NCBI RefSeq assembly: GCF_000247695.1
Contig: NW_004624795.1
Span: 4,501,961-4,565,960 of the forward strand
Source of the DNA: Heterocephalus glaber
Lineage: Eukaryota; Chordata; Mammalia; Rodentia; Bathyergidae
Direction of reading: 5' to 3'
Length of the DNA: 64,000 nucleotides
A program made the position numbers and the translations under genes. The notes beneath the pieces are model-generated. The model saw only the letters and a program-made list of their open reading frames with translations, searched no databases and was not told the DNA's origin. Position 1 is the stretch's first letter. Every line of letters begins with the position of its first letter. This document shows, one piece after another, positions 33,512 through 44,537 of the stretch.

Positions 33512-33645
33512 CCAGGCCTGATGGCGCATTCCTGTAATCCCAGCACTCAGGAGGCTGAGGCAGGAGGATCGCTGGAAGTTCAAGGCCAGCCTACATAGCC
33601 AGACCCAGTCTTGAAAAACAAAACAACACAATAAATAATAATAAA
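33512..33645 (+). repeat. B1 SINE
   Basis: AGGCCTGATGGCGCATTCCT to AGCCAGACCCAGTCTTGAAA and a (AAT)n tail. Confidence 0.9.
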
Positions 33646-34026
33646 GGGCAAAACCATTCCAATGATTCCAAACCCCTGGTGAGGTCCTCCAAGCCCTCAC
33701 CCTGTCCCTCTACCCCCATGGGCACACTACTGTCTTCACGACGGGGCCCCTGGAGTCAGAGCAGTGACCACCAGCTTCTGTCCCAGAAGAGGTCTGGCAG
33801 TGGCCCAGCAGGATATGCCACCCCCCCCCCAAGTCCCTGCACCCCCGAGGCAGCTGAGTCACAGAACCCAGGTAGAATCCTTGGCTGACAATGAAGCAAT
33901 CTGAATTTGAAAACTGGCCCACAACAGAATGTTTGGTCCATATAAACAAGCCCCGTGTAGATGCAACTCCATGCAAATATTGGGTTTTTAACACTTCCTG
34001 GCTTCAATCTCACGGCAGCTCAGTCT

Positions 34027-34110
34027 TTTTTTTTTAGTACCGGGGATCAAACTCGGGTCCTTGCGCTTGCACAGCAGGTGGCGAAACCACTGAGCTAAAT
34101 CCCCAGCCCT
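34027..34110 (-). repeat. ID SINE with target-site duplication
   Basis: Antisense ID. GCAGCTCAGTCTT flanks both ends. Confidence 0.95.
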
Positions 34111-34477
34111 GCAGCTCAGTCTTAGGGGAGTCAGAAGTGGGACGTAGGGTGGAGCCCTTTGCAGGTGCCAAGAAGGGTGTAGGACAGCACAGAGGGCCGT
34201 GCTTGGCTAGGCAGGGTAAGGTCTTGAAGGATGCATAGGAGTTTACCAGGAGAAAGGAAGGGTAGGTTAGGAAGAGAACCAGTGAAGTCCTTCAGGGAAT
34301 GTGAATTTTCTTTGAGGGAAAATGCTAGGACATATAGAAAATTTGGGTAGAGGGAGATAAAGCATGAGATACACAAAAGGGTGTAGAGGACCTTGTTTGC
34401 TGAGTAATGACTTTGGGCTTCATCCAAGGGCACAGGGATCCCGAGAAGGGTCTTATCCATGAGTGACACCCCTTAGA

Positions 34478-34578
34478 GCTTGAGACAGGGTCTTGCTATG
34501 TGGTCAGGTTGGCCTTGAACTCAGCGATCCTTCTGCCTCAGCCTCTGAGGGATGGGATTACAGGCCTGTGCCCCCTCA
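34478..34578 (-). repeat. B1 SINE, truncated
   Basis: CTTGAGACAGGGTCTTGCTA to GGGATTACAGGCCTGTGCC. Confidence 0.88.
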
Positions 34579-34679
34579 CCTGTCTCCTATGCCTTACTTT
34601 TCAAAGCCTAACACCGACAGGGCACACTGGTAATGTGCTGTATACTAAGTACTTTGCCTCCTACGTATTTATTTTGTAT

Positions 34680-34935
34680 TTTATTTTTTGTGGCACTGGA
34701 GATTGAAACCAAGTACTTCACACAGAGCTTTATCTCCCTGCCCTCCTTTTACATTTTTTGTATTTTGAGACAAGGTCTCACTAAATTGTTAAATCACCTA
34801 AGCTGGGGTTGAACTTTTTTTTTTTGAGACAGGGTTTTGCTATGTAGTCCAGGCTGGCCTTGAACTCACAGTGATCCTCCTCCCTCAGCCTTCTGTGTGC
34901 TGAGGTTTCAGGTGTGCACCACCAAGCCTAGCTTG
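34680..34935 (-). repeat. ID/B1 composite interrupted by a younger B1
   Basis: Antisense ID and B1 head (GTGGCACTGGAGATTGAAAC, TTTTGAGACAAGGTCTCACT). At about 34817 a second, better-preserved antisense B1 begins (TTTTTGAGACAGGGTTTTGC). Confidence 0.75.
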
Positions 34936-35664
34936 CACACCAACCCTTCCTGGCAGTGCTTTTCAAACAGCTAGTCATGATCAAGAAAGAAAAGATGTAA
35001 GCTGGGAAGGAAGGACAAAGGGAAGGAGAGTAAGATAGGATAGTACAGAAGATCTATCAGGGCTAGGAGCCTAACTCCAGTGGTAGAGGGCTTGCCAACT
35101 TGCAAGGGGGCCAGGCATTCAAGCTCCTTGAATGAGGGACTTGTCTTCGATCCCTCGGGTCTGATGTATATTTAGATATGAAATCAGCACATCACCAGCA
35201 GTGAAGATAAGTATTGTTTCAGGAAACTTTGCTATACACTCCCCATATGCATGTAGCATGCCGGACCAGGATGCAAAACACGTTATCTCCCTGTGGGGAA
35301 TGGCTTGGAAAGGCCACTGTGTGGGGTGTGGGTGTGACTGAGGAGTCTCTCCACAGCTGAGGACACAGGGCTCTAGGAGTTTTGGTGCCCTGCCTAAAGT
35401 CTCACCGGAAGTGGGATGGGCAGCTCTGGAAGCCAGGTTGGTCAAAGCCAGACTGGGCCTCTGTCTCACTAATGCCAGGCTAGAGGAGAGGCCTGAAGAG
35501 AAGACTGAGCTGCCTGATGCTTTTTCTCACTCAGAGACCAAGCAGGGGTCTCCCAACTGGAGCGCACTGGGGGACTGGTTAATGCACATTCCAGACACGC
35601 CCCTAAGTGCCAAGTCTGGTAAAGAGAGGAGGCTCCAGTAATCTGTTTTTGGAAAGATTTCAAA

Positions 35665-35750
35665 AGCTGGCCGGGGATTTAGCTCAGTGGTTTTGCTCAC
35701 CCCAGTTCCTCGATCCTGTACCAAAACAAAAACAAAAACATAAACAAAAA
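35665..35750 (+). repeat. ID SINE with internal deletion
   Basis: GGCCGGGGATTTAGCTCAGT is intact, but the middle is shortened before the B-box region and an (AAAAAC)n tail. Confidence 0.85.
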
Positions 35751-35870
35751 AGCTGGGCGTGGTGGGGCACGCCTGTAATCCAGCACTCTGGGAGGCTGAG
35801 GCAGGAGAATGGCTGAATTCCAGGCCAGCTTGGACTACATAGCGAGACCCCATCTCAAAAAAAAAAAAGT
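35750..35870 (+). repeat. B1 SINE
   Basis: AGCTGGGCGTGGTGGGGCAC to CATAGCGAGACCCCATCTCA, with a poly-A tail. Confidence 0.92.
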
Positions 35871-36229
35871 TCAGATGATTCCGTTTGGGTGACAAAGATA
35901 AGGGATGGGAGAATACTGCATCCCGGTGAGAATGAAGAGGGGCTTAGCTGATACGATGAAAATCCCATCTCCCATCTCGGAAGTGTCGTGGAATCCCAGC
36001 TTCCGCTATGGTGTAGGGATCGGGGCCTCACTGTACAAAGTCGCCTCTCCCAAGGGGATGGCGGCCAAGGGACTGAACAGAGGATGGTGTTGGTCCACTC
36101 ACCAGGTGGGGGGGTCGAGGGAAGCGGCAGACCGGGAGGACACCCCTACCTCACCTGGGAGAGACTGCACCTCTAAGGTGCAAACTGTATGCTTTTTATA
36201 GGGCACTGCGCGGCCTCATCCTGAAGACT

Positions 36230-36660
36230 TCTGATTGGTTTTAGGGCAGATCTATCACTCGTCTTCTGGGTTAGAGGTGGGGGGAAGGTCAACCACGACC
36301 AATACGGAAACACTCCTCACTAAGCCCCTCCTCACCCAGCTTCCTGTTGCTGTCCATCAACCACCCCGTGGGCGGGACCTTGCCTTCCCTCAGTTGGCTG
36401 GCGAACGCGTCTTTCATTCCTCAGTAGGTTTTCGATTGGTGCCTGCTGCCGTCGATCAGTGACACTTAATAGTCCTATTGGCCAGACCAACGTCGCTCTA
36501 GATGCCTCTCCCTGATTGGTTAGTAATGCTGTCGATCACCAATGTCTCGGACGCTTATTGGTGGGCTCCGCCGTCGCTCGGGCGGTGGCGGGCTCCGGGA
36601 TTGGCGGGCGCTAGGCGGGCGGTGTCAGGCTCTCGGTGGCGGCGGAGGCGGCGGAGGCCA
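36230..36660 (+). promoter_or_regulatory. SP2: SP2 promoter with CCAAT-box array
   Basis: The region carries eight CCAAT/ATTGG cores: reverse-oriented ones at 36234, 36435, 36477, 36515, 36557 and 36600, and forward ones at 36299 and 36539. The last five reverse copies are spaced 42, 38, 42 and 43 bases. Four of them (36435, 36477, 36515, 36557) have GTCG(A/C)TC starting 15-16 bases from the core. A GGGCGGGAC box lies at 36370-36378. There is no TATA box close to the start codon, and transcription probably begins in the CpG-rich stretch at about 36600-36660. NF-Y is the known CCAAT-binding factor. The second motif I do not recognise. Confidence 0.8.
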
Positions 36661-36669
36661 GGGAGGAAG

Positions 36670-36678
36670 ATGTCGTAA
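36670..36678 (+). other. SP2: Two-codon uORF overlapping the SP2 start
   Basis: ATG TCG TAA ends inside TAATG, so its stop codon shares one base with the SP2 start at 36678. The uORF ATG has A at -3. The SP2 ATG has G at -3 but A at +4. A stronger in-frame ATG (A at -3, G at +4) lies at codon 8. Confidence 0.7.
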
Positions 36679-36684
36679 TGAGCG
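36678..36684 (+). CDS. SP2: SP2 coding exon 1 (ATGAGCG)
   Basis: Only seven coding bases: Met, Ser and the first base of Asp, followed by donor GTGGGT. Joined to the acceptor at 50487 it gives MSDPQSSMAATAAV, matching the long SP2 isoform start as I know it. The intron is about 13.8 kb. The exon is too short to be found by ORF length and was placed by reading-frame and splice-site agreement. Confidence 0.85.
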
Positions 36685-37659
36685 GTGGGTCCTGGCCTCT
36701 GCCGGCGGGGTCTTGCCGGCCCTCAAGGGTCAGGAAGACGGGCAGAGGCCGCAGGGAGGGGAAGCCGGGTCCGAGGGTTCCCCCCTGGGGCCAAGCCGGG
36801 CGCCGGGGCCCGGTCGCGGGAGGGGCGAGGGAGGGAGGATTCCCGCCCGGAGGAGGAGCGCGGCTGGCCGGCCGGGCGGAGGCACCCGGAAGGGGGCGTT
36901 CGACTCCCCGCCCCCTCGGAGCCCGCTGGGCAGGAGGGCGGCGCTTCCGGGGGCTCGAGCCAGCGGCGGGCACCGGGCGCGGGGCCTTAGCCCGGGTCGC
37001 CTCCGCGCCGGCCTCCGCGGGACAGCGCCTGGGGCGGCCTTGAGCGGCGGTCGACACCCCGCGGGCTCGCCCTGCCCCGGGGCCCCACCAGCGATCTGGC
37101 CTGATCTGGTCTTGGGAGTGCCGAGAGGGCGAGGGATGCGTGAAGTCAGAAGGCGCCAGCCAGATGGGCATTGCTGGGCGTGGACTCCAGCCTGCCCAAG
37201 GCGAATCCCAGGCGGGAGCTGGGGTCAGGGCCCGAGGGCGCGCCCCGGGCTGATGAGCCTGGGCCTGGGTCTGCGTAGTGGGCAAAAATGTCCTGTCTTC
37301 ATGTTTCTACTTGTACTCGTGAGGCTCGGGATAGGTTTCTGGAAGTTCTCAGAACCCTGAGACGCTTGAGAGCTTGTTAACAGAGCTCGTAGCCTGTGAA
37401 CCAGATGTCCCTCGGGGGTGACCACCGAAATCCCAAAGCCCACGGTGACCTGAAGGATGACTTCAGAAATAAAACAAAATAGATGTTTTCTTCCTCTACC
37501 TCGCCTCTGTCGCCATTGCTGACTTCATGGTTCTCAGCCTCCTTGGTTTGTTTCCTTTCTAGTTTTAGTTTGAAAGAAGTGTGATTCTCCTCTGGGCAAT
37601 TGAGAAACTGCCCTCGCTGGATTCCTTGGTTTTGATTCCAATATCTTGTCATGTCTAAT

Positions 37660-37790
37660 TGATTTCTGAGACAGAGTCTCGCTCTGAATTCCAGGCTGGC
37701 CTTGAACCCACTGTGTACCCTCAGTGTTCCTCCTGCCTGGGCCTCCGGAGCGCAGAGATTACAGGTGTGTGCCATCACACCCAGCTTGAG
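37660..37790 (-). repeat. B1 SINE
   Basis: Antisense B1: TTCTGAGACAGAGTCTCGCT to GTGCCATCACACCCAGCTT. Confidence 0.9.
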
Positions 37791-38574
37791 TCCGTATTTG
37801 TGGTAAGATTTTTAGAAAGTTTAACGTGTTGGCTAGCTCTCAGAGAGGCCCCAAAGGGAATGATGGGCTCCAGACCACGGTGGTCATTTTGATGACTAAC
37901 ACAAAGAAGTGTGTTGCCTGAGATCCTGAATGTAACTGCAGTGTCTGGTTTTATTTGAAATTCCTGTGTACATCGAAGGGATGAATGTGTGAGACAACCT
38001 GTCCATTGACCTGCTGTTCTCAGTTGTTCAGTGGCTTCTACCAGGAAATAAATTCTCATTGGCTAGGCCCTCAGCAAGTTTGCCAGTTCTTCTATTGCTT
38101 GTGCAGAGCGTTAGACTCTGGTTAGAAGCGCAGTAAGAAGGAGAAGGCTCGTCTGGCATAGTGAGGAGAACCACAGAGTTTGTTGTAACTGGATCCACTT
38201 CCCTGTGCCCTATGGGAGAACTGCCTTCTGGAAGGAGAGTCAGGCAGCCCTTTGGGCCGCATATAGAGTGGGTACTTTTTCTCTTGACTGTTCATTTGGG
38301 CCTCTGGAGGCCAGTCAGAGGCGAGAAGCAGTAAGATTGTAGCAGATGTCTGGGGAAAGGAGCCTCCTGGTATTCCAGCAGGTAGGGTGGTTCATTTTGC
38401 TCTCTTGGCCTTGAACTTCTTATTTTATTTATTTTTTAACTTCTTCTGGTGGTTAATAGCACCCTTTTGGAGAAGTTCTAAGGTCCCTTATACTAAGCAG
38501 TGAGCTGTCTTTTGTTATTAGTATGTGGCAATACTTCAACTATTGCCTAACCAGGGCCCTTATGATGACATTTT

Positions 38575-38724
38575 TGGTTTTTTGGTGTTTTTTTTTGAGA
38601 TAAGGTCTCGCTATGCAGTCCAGGCTGCCCTTGAACTCACTGTGTAGCCCAGGCTGGCCTCAAACTCCTGCTTCAGCCTCCTGAGTGCTGGCATTATAGG
38701 CGTGCAGCGCCACGCCTGGCTTTA
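38575..38724 (-). repeat. B1 SINE with internal duplication
   Basis: Antisense B1, with CAGTCCAGGCTGCCC and TAGCCCAGGCTGGCC as the two duplicated segments. Confidence 0.9.
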
Positions 38725-38942
38725 TGGTGACATTTTTAAGCTTATGATAGCCAGTAGACCCTTGGATTGAGTTGGTTTAGCAATCTTCTAGACCATTTCT
38801 GTGATAGAAATGTGGCGTGTTCTTTACCCTTTCCCTTCTCTATACACACACATTGGAAGCCCTGCTTCCAAACATTGAAAAATGTAGGAATCATTTCAGA
38901 TCAGGTAGGCAATGGCTACAGAGAAAAGGAGGCAGAGCCAAG

Positions 38943-39024
38943 GCTGAGGATTTAGCTCAGTGGTTTCACCGCCTGGTGCACAAGCGCAAGGACTCAAGTT
39001 CGATCCCTGGCACACACACAAAAA
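38943..39024 (+). repeat. ID SINE with target-site duplication
   Basis: GGCTGAGGATTTAGCTCAGT to AAGTTCGATCCCTGGCAC. GGCAGAGCCA flanks both ends. Confidence 0.92.
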
Positions 39025-39489
39025 AGGCAGAGCCAGTGCTTTACAGGTTATGTGGAGCATGAGAAAGTCAGGGAGGTAGCGGAGGACTTTTGCCTTCCTA
39101 GGGTCACAGGGTCCAAGCTTAGACCTTGTGGGCTGCCGTGCCCTTTCTTACAGCTTTATTCGGTGCAGCATCTGAAGTGTTCCCCGTGGCTGAGCCGACT
39201 GTGACTGTCTCCCTAGCCTGGCCTGCACCGGGGCTGCTGCTAGAGGCTGGAGAAAGCTGGCCACTGCCGGCCTGAGGAGCAGACCTCGGTAGGGAATGCA
39301 CTTGTTGGTTTTGCCCTTTGCTTTTGTTTTGAATACTCATTCAGCTCCTTGTGGGATTTCTAGACCTGTTGTAGGAGAGAAAAAAGCTCTTTTTCTTTTC
39401 TTACTTTATCAACCCAGGATATTAAGTCTGTTTCAGAAATAAAATGGAAACTTTCTCTTAAGATGCTCATCATGACCAGCAGTTTTAAA

Positions 39490-39808
39490 TTTTTGTTTTT
39501 TCCAGTATTGGGGACTGAACCCAGGGGCTTTGCACAGAGCTACATCTTGAACCCTTTTGGGGGTGGGTGAGATAGGGGCTCTGTATAGGTCAGGCTGGCC
39601 TTGAACTTGGCAGCTTCCTACCTCAGCCTCCTGAGACCTGGGATTAACAGGTGTGCGCCACCCGCCCCCTCCAGCCCCCTTTTGAAAAACTTTGATTATT
39701 TTTTAGTTTGAGACAGGGTCTTGCTAAGTTGCCAGGGCAGGGCAGGGCATGAACTTTTGATCCTTGTGCCTCAGCCTCCCAGAGTGCTGGGACCATAGGT
39801 GAGTGTCA
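39490..39808 (-). repeat. ID/B1 composites, diverged
   Basis: Antisense ID (GGGGACTGAACCCAGGGGCT), a B1 part to GGTGTGCGCCACC, and a second antisense B1 from about 39690 (TTTGAGACAGGGTCTTGCTA). Confidence 0.8.
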
Positions 39809-39835
39809 GCTCATTTGGCTTGGGCAAGGTCTCTC

Positions 39836-39923
39836 TTTTTTTTTTTTGGTACCAAGGATCGATCTCCGGACCTTGCGTTTGTGATGCAGGCGGCGGAACC
39901 ACTGAGCTAAATCCCCGGGCTTT
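39836..39923 (-). repeat. ID SINE
   Basis: Antisense: TTTGGTACCAAGGATCGATC to ACCACTGAGCTAAATCCCCG. Confidence 0.94.
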
Positions 39924-40654
39924 TTTTTAAATGACTCACTCTAGTGGCCTCATTTTATTTATTTCTAGTTTTAGTTTGTTAGTACATATGTGTAGATATA
40001 ATGTTTACAGTCCTTGCGTGAAGTTGCCCGTAACGCATCTTAATTCCTTTTTCATCCCCTTTCCTCCCACCCCCTGGACAAACTCTATTGCTGAGCTGCC
40101 AGCCAGTCTTTGGGGAGCAGCTTTCTCTGAGGACCTCTGGTGGTGAGGCCTCACCTTCTTGTCTGCACTGTGTTGGAGCAGGGTGCACGGTGAGCAGGGA
40201 CACCATAGAGGCCTTCACACTGCAGGCCACTGGGACGGAGCCAGAGCGGTTGCCCCTGAAGAGGGGCGCAGGTGGCACAGGGAGGTGGTTCCAGGTGACT
40301 GACTCTGCGGCTGCAGTGTGGGGAGCGGGCTTCCTCTGCATGTCTCTGGGTGCAGCTGTGGGGTCATGGTGCTGCTCCTCGGAGTGGCCCTCAGGCTGGT
40401 GCTCTGGGCGAATCAGTTCTGCCCAGCACCGCGGGGATGGGCAGAGCGCTTTCCAGCTGCCCCAGAGAGGGCACCCAGGCAGGTGGGCTGTGGGCCACAC
40501 TGGGTTCTCTCACCCGTGGTCTCACTCCAAGCTGCTCTCCGCTTGTACCTTGTCATGCAGAGGCTTAGCACGGTGACCTGCTTGGTGCCAAGTGTCCTGA
40601 GATGCCAGTTTGGCCATGTGTGGCACCTTGGATTGTTAGGTGGCGTCTTATTGT

Positions 40655-40848
40655 TGGTTTTGTTGTTGTTGTTGTTTTGCTTTTGGTTTTTTGACACTGG
40701 ATCTTGCTACATAGTTCAGGGTGGCCCTCGTGTAGTTCAGGCTGGCCTTGGATTCACTATGTAAGGCTGGCCTCGAACCTGCAGCGATCCTCTTGCCTCA
40801 GCCTCCTGAGTGCTGGGATTACAGGCTTGTGTCACCCTGCCCAGATGT
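40655..40848 (-). repeat. B1 SINE with repeated internal segment
   Basis: Antisense B1 in which the GTAGTTCAGG..TGGCC segment appears three times in diverged form before the CTCAGCCTCCTGAGTGCTGG part. Confidence 0.85.
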
Positions 40849-41828
40849 TAGGTGGCTTTTTGTCTTGGCCACTGAGTGTAGTGGCTTGAGGGGGAGCCAG
40901 CAGGCCAGGCCTGCACTTTTCCAGATGTTGTCCTCCCGGGGCTTCCTCTTTAGGGTTCTCATCTCTCCTGGGATGTGTGGAATCGCCTTGGCCGGGAGAG
41001 AGTGAACAGAGACTAGGACAGCAAGTGGGGGCTGTAATCCCAACGAAATATTTCAGCTCCCACTGGGTGTCTAACTGGAAATCTCAGATAGGCCTAGAAA
41101 AACTACCAGGACAAGTCCCAGCACTCAGGAGAGTCAGTGGTGGCCGGCCAGTGTTCTCGGGGCACAGAGGGGCTCCCAGCAGCAGCACGCGGGCGCGTGG
41201 GGAGTGAGCCAGTGCGCATGCCTGGGGAGGCGCGGTACACTCTGCCTCGTGGGACTTTAAGGGGGAAGGTGGGTCGGCTTGCTTTTTCCTTTCCTGACCT
41301 CTAAGAACATGCTGAGGCTCTGTGTTCTTTGACAAATCAAAACCCAAAAAACTTTGTGCTACTTCCTGGGACCACTTGGCAGGGCGGCAAGTTCTCCCTG
41401 CCCTTGCTGTCCCCCCACTTCCCATAGAGTGTGGTGAACCCAGGCTGGACGCAGACTGGCCAAAGGACGTCTCCTTGGCGCGAGGAGCTCCAGGTGGGGA
41501 CTGGGGAAGGGAGGGCATTCATATTCAGATACCGCCATTGTCTGGAGTCCAGTGTGGGTGCGGTGGGGGGGGGCGAGGTGGGGGGGACCCTGCTGGGCCT
41601 TTTAGGCCCCGCCCTATGAGCATCCCCTGGGGATGAGCCAGGTCCCAGGGAGTGGACCCTGCACCAGGATATGCAGATTGCCAGGTTTCTCCTTTCCTTT
41701 TAAGCTCTCCCTCTGCATTCCTATAGGATTTGTTAATACATCACTTTATTCACCAAATCATTTGTCCTGGGCACTGGTGTTACATCAGTAAGAGAGAAAG
41801 AAGCCTTTATCTTTAATTTAGATAAAGG

Positions 41829-41904
41829 TGGTTTTTTTTTCCGTATGGGGTCTTTGTGCTTGCAAGGCAGGCAGCGGAGCCAGTGAGCTAAATCCCCAGC
41901 CCTT
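41829..41904 (-). repeat. ID SINE with target-site duplication
   Basis: Antisense ID missing part of its 3' region. CCTTTATCTTTAATTTAG flanks both ends (18 bases). Confidence 0.92.
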
Positions 41905-41994
41905 TATCTTTAATTTAGGAAGCATGTGTTCTTAGTTGGACACCACTAGTAGGTATTTGTTAAAAAGTCAGACGTGTTCAGCATAAAAATAGAA

Positions 41995-42140
41995 GAAGCT
42001 GGGTGTGCTGGGGCACGCCTGTAATCCCAGGCCGAGGCGGGAGGATCTCAGCGAGTTGGAGGCCAGCTTGGGCTGTGGACTGAGTTCAGAGCCACCCTGA
42101 ACTACGTAGTGAGACCTTGTTTCAAAAACAACGAAACAGA
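41995..42140 (+). repeat. B1 SINE with internal duplication
   Basis: AGCTGGGTGTGCTGGGGCAC to TACGTAGTGAGACCTTGTTT, lacking the ACTCAGGAGG segment. Confidence 0.88.
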
Positions 42141-42570
42141 GAAGAAGAAGAGAGGGAGGGTAGGCAAGAGCTGTGTTGGGGGCCAGGGCAGCTCCCTCCA
42201 GGTGACAGGGAAGGTCTGGCAGAGAAGGGGACTCAGGCAGAAGCCCGAGGCAAGGCAGCTCCGTGTGCAGTGAGGAAGGGATGAAGGGCGGGGCTGCTGG
42301 GCCTGGCTGAGGCAGACGGACTGGAGCACTGCCCCCGCCGCCCACCACCCTGGAGTCAGACAGCCTGCAGTTTGTTTCCTCGGCGCCCCCCCCCCCAGCC
42401 GCCTTATCACCACAAGGTGAATGGGTCTTGTGGTTTCACTGAGCATTGCACAGGGAATGCAGAGAGAATGATGGTATGGGTGACGTTGAAAAACCACTAC
42501 ATCAGCCACGGTGACTGGCAAGTTGTGTTGGAGGGGAAGAGAAACAGCGCATCCCAGCTGAAAAGGGACA

Positions 42571-42656
42571 TTTTTTTTTTTTGGTACCGGGGATCGAACT
42601 CAGGTCCTTGCGCTTTCAAGACAGGCGGCGGAACCACTGAGCTAAATCCCCGGCCC
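42571..42656 (-). repeat. ID SINE with target-site duplication
   Basis: Antisense ID. AAGGGACATTTTT flanks both ends. Confidence 0.95.
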
Positions 42657-42751
42657 CAAGGGACATTTTTCATTTTGGTGAAGTTTTGATCAGAGTTGAG
42701 GGGTGGGGAGACCAGAGGTGAGAAGAGTTCTCTGTTCCTGGTCACTGCCCC

Positions 42752-42868
42752 CCCCTTTTTCTTTTTGGTTTCTTGAGACAGGGTCTCGCTGTGTAGTCCA
42801 GGCTGGCCTTGGACTCGGGATCTCCTGCCTCAGCCTCCAGAGTGCAGGGCTGCCAGGTGTCCCCTTCT
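42752..42868 (-). repeat. B1 SINE
   Basis: Antisense B1: TTTCTTGAGACAGGGTCTCG to CCTCAGCCTCCAGAGTGCAG. Confidence 0.9.
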
Positions 42869-43389
42869 CTTGTAGTGAAATCTCTTCTGTGCTAGCCACT
42901 GTGGTTGCTGGAGGTTTGTTTCCTGAAAACAGTTTGCAGGTTGGAGTCTTTCACAACCCATTTGTTCCCTCCGCCCAGGCTGATTCTTTAGCCCGTTTGT
43001 CAGCTGCCCGTGAGTCCAGCTTTGTTCTCAAACCAGCCATGGCTTGCTCTCCCATCACGGGCCTCAGTTCTCCCAGCCAGGCGACTGGGAAAGCCTGGCC
43101 TTAGAGGCTGCTGCGCTGGCTCCTGGCCCGGCTGAGCTGACCAAAATAGCCACAGAAGAGCTGTTTGCACGGTGAGTCCTCCGTGGAAATACTGTACCAG
43201 GGCCCAGGAAGCCTGGCTGAGAGGTAGGAGCCAGAGGCCCAAGCCAAGGACCCCAGGCCTGCGTGTGGGGCTCAGCCACATTCTGTCCCAGCTCCCTGCA
43301 GGAGAAAAGCTTCCGCAAGCTTTGGGTCTATTTCGGAGGGCCCCTTCCCTCTCTCATTCCCTCAGAGGGAATTCTCCCAGAGGAGTAGT

Positions 43390-43645
43390 GGTCTGGGCCG
43401 AGGGGTGCAGTCAGTGGTAGGGCACCTGCCCGCCACGGGTAAGGCCCTGGGTTCAGTGCCCAGCACCAGAAAACAAAAGCCAGTCAGGCATGGGAGTGCA
43501 GGCCTGTGAGGCTGAGGCAGGAGGATCGCAATTTCCAGCCAGCCTGGGCAGCTTAGCAAGATCCTTTCTCAGAATATAACAGGGCTGGAGCTGGAGCTAG
43601 TGGTAGAGCACCCCCAGGTTCACTCCCCAGTGTTGCAAAGAGAGA
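43390..43645 (+). repeat. Diverged ID followed by B1/ID composite
   Basis: An ID-like unit (CAGTCAGTGGTAGGGCACCT to TTCAGTGCCCAGCACC), then B1 (GTGAGGCTGAGGCAGGAGGA) joined to a second ID (GGAGCTAGTGGTAGAGCACC). These copies resemble the GGTAGAGCRC older ID subfamily. Confidence 0.75.
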
Positions 43646-44074
43646 AAAAGTTTCCTTAGTGGACCGAGTGGGACTCAGCGCTCTCTCCATCCAGTCGCAG
43701 CAGACAGCCCAGGACAGACCTGTGCTCCGTGGGGGTCGGTGCTGTGGGGTCCCCTGGAGAGCAGGCCTGGTACACGGCAGGGTCCCCGGCTCTGGCCATG
43801 GGGGTCCGGGAGGCTGGGGCCTGGCCTATCCTGGGGGCACCTGGTAGCCGGGACCTAGTCTGGGAGTAGCTGATCGATTTACATTTCCCCAGATTGTTCC
43901 CACCTGGCTAGAGAGGCTGGAAGAGGGGCCGAGGCCAGAGGGCGGTGGGGTTTGCGGTGAAGTGGGGAGAGGCTGCCGTGTGCTGTGTGGAGGCCACCAG
44001 AGAGCCAGAGCCAGAGCGAGAGCGGCCGTGAGCCTGCCGGGCTGGGCATCAGCCGCTGGCGCAGACAGAGCCAG

Positions 44075-44088
44075 CCGCTAGGGGGCGT
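44075..44088 (+). promoter_or_regulatory. CTCF-like motif, forward orientation
   Basis: CCGCTAGGGGGCGT closely fits the forward CTCF core. In SP2 intron 1, in unique GC-rich sequence. Confidence 0.6.
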
Positions 44089-44505
44089 CCGCCCCTGCTC
44101 CCACACGTTGGATTGAATGAATGGGTGGCCTGTGTCACCAAAGGACTTACCCTCCTCACGGGTCCAGGAAGGCCTCGGAGACATGAGGAGCCTGTTTGTT
44201 ATATGGCGGCTGTCAGCGCTTGAGACCCGAGGGAGGAGGCCCCATTGTACCGGGAAGTCAGAGATGCTGGGGCTAGGGCGGAGCGCAGGGATCCGGGTTC
44301 TTCCAGACTGGGAGGAGGAAGGGGGAGGGATCGGGGCTCAGCACCAGACCCGGAGCCACGCGAGCGGGTGCCGCGCTGAGGGACGTGAGAATTGAAGGCG
44401 CGGCTAAGGGTAAAGAAGTGGAGCCCACGAGGGAAGAGGTGGGCAAGCGCCCATGGGAGATTCGGGCAGCCGGGAGCTGGTCCCGGGGACCCGCTGGAGC
44501 GGGAG

Positions 44506-44537
44506 CGGACATCCCGAGAGCCGGACATCCCGAGAGC
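44506..44537 (+). repeat. Perfect 16-bp tandem duplication
   Basis: CGGACATCCCGAGAGC occurs twice without a gap inside the intronic GC-rich block. Confidence 0.9.

Larger units (their letters stand above)
36540..37260. promoter_or_regulatory. SP2: CpG island over SP2 exon 1
   Basis: CpG-dense GC-rich sequence covering the end of the promoter, exon 1 and the start of intron 1. Typical of a housekeeping-type promoter. Confidence 0.8.

Noticed and set aside
36542..37360. 272-codon open frame over SP2 exon 1
   Set aside because: CpG-island artefact. The real SP2 start (ATGAGCG, 36678) is in another frame and splices out after seven bases.
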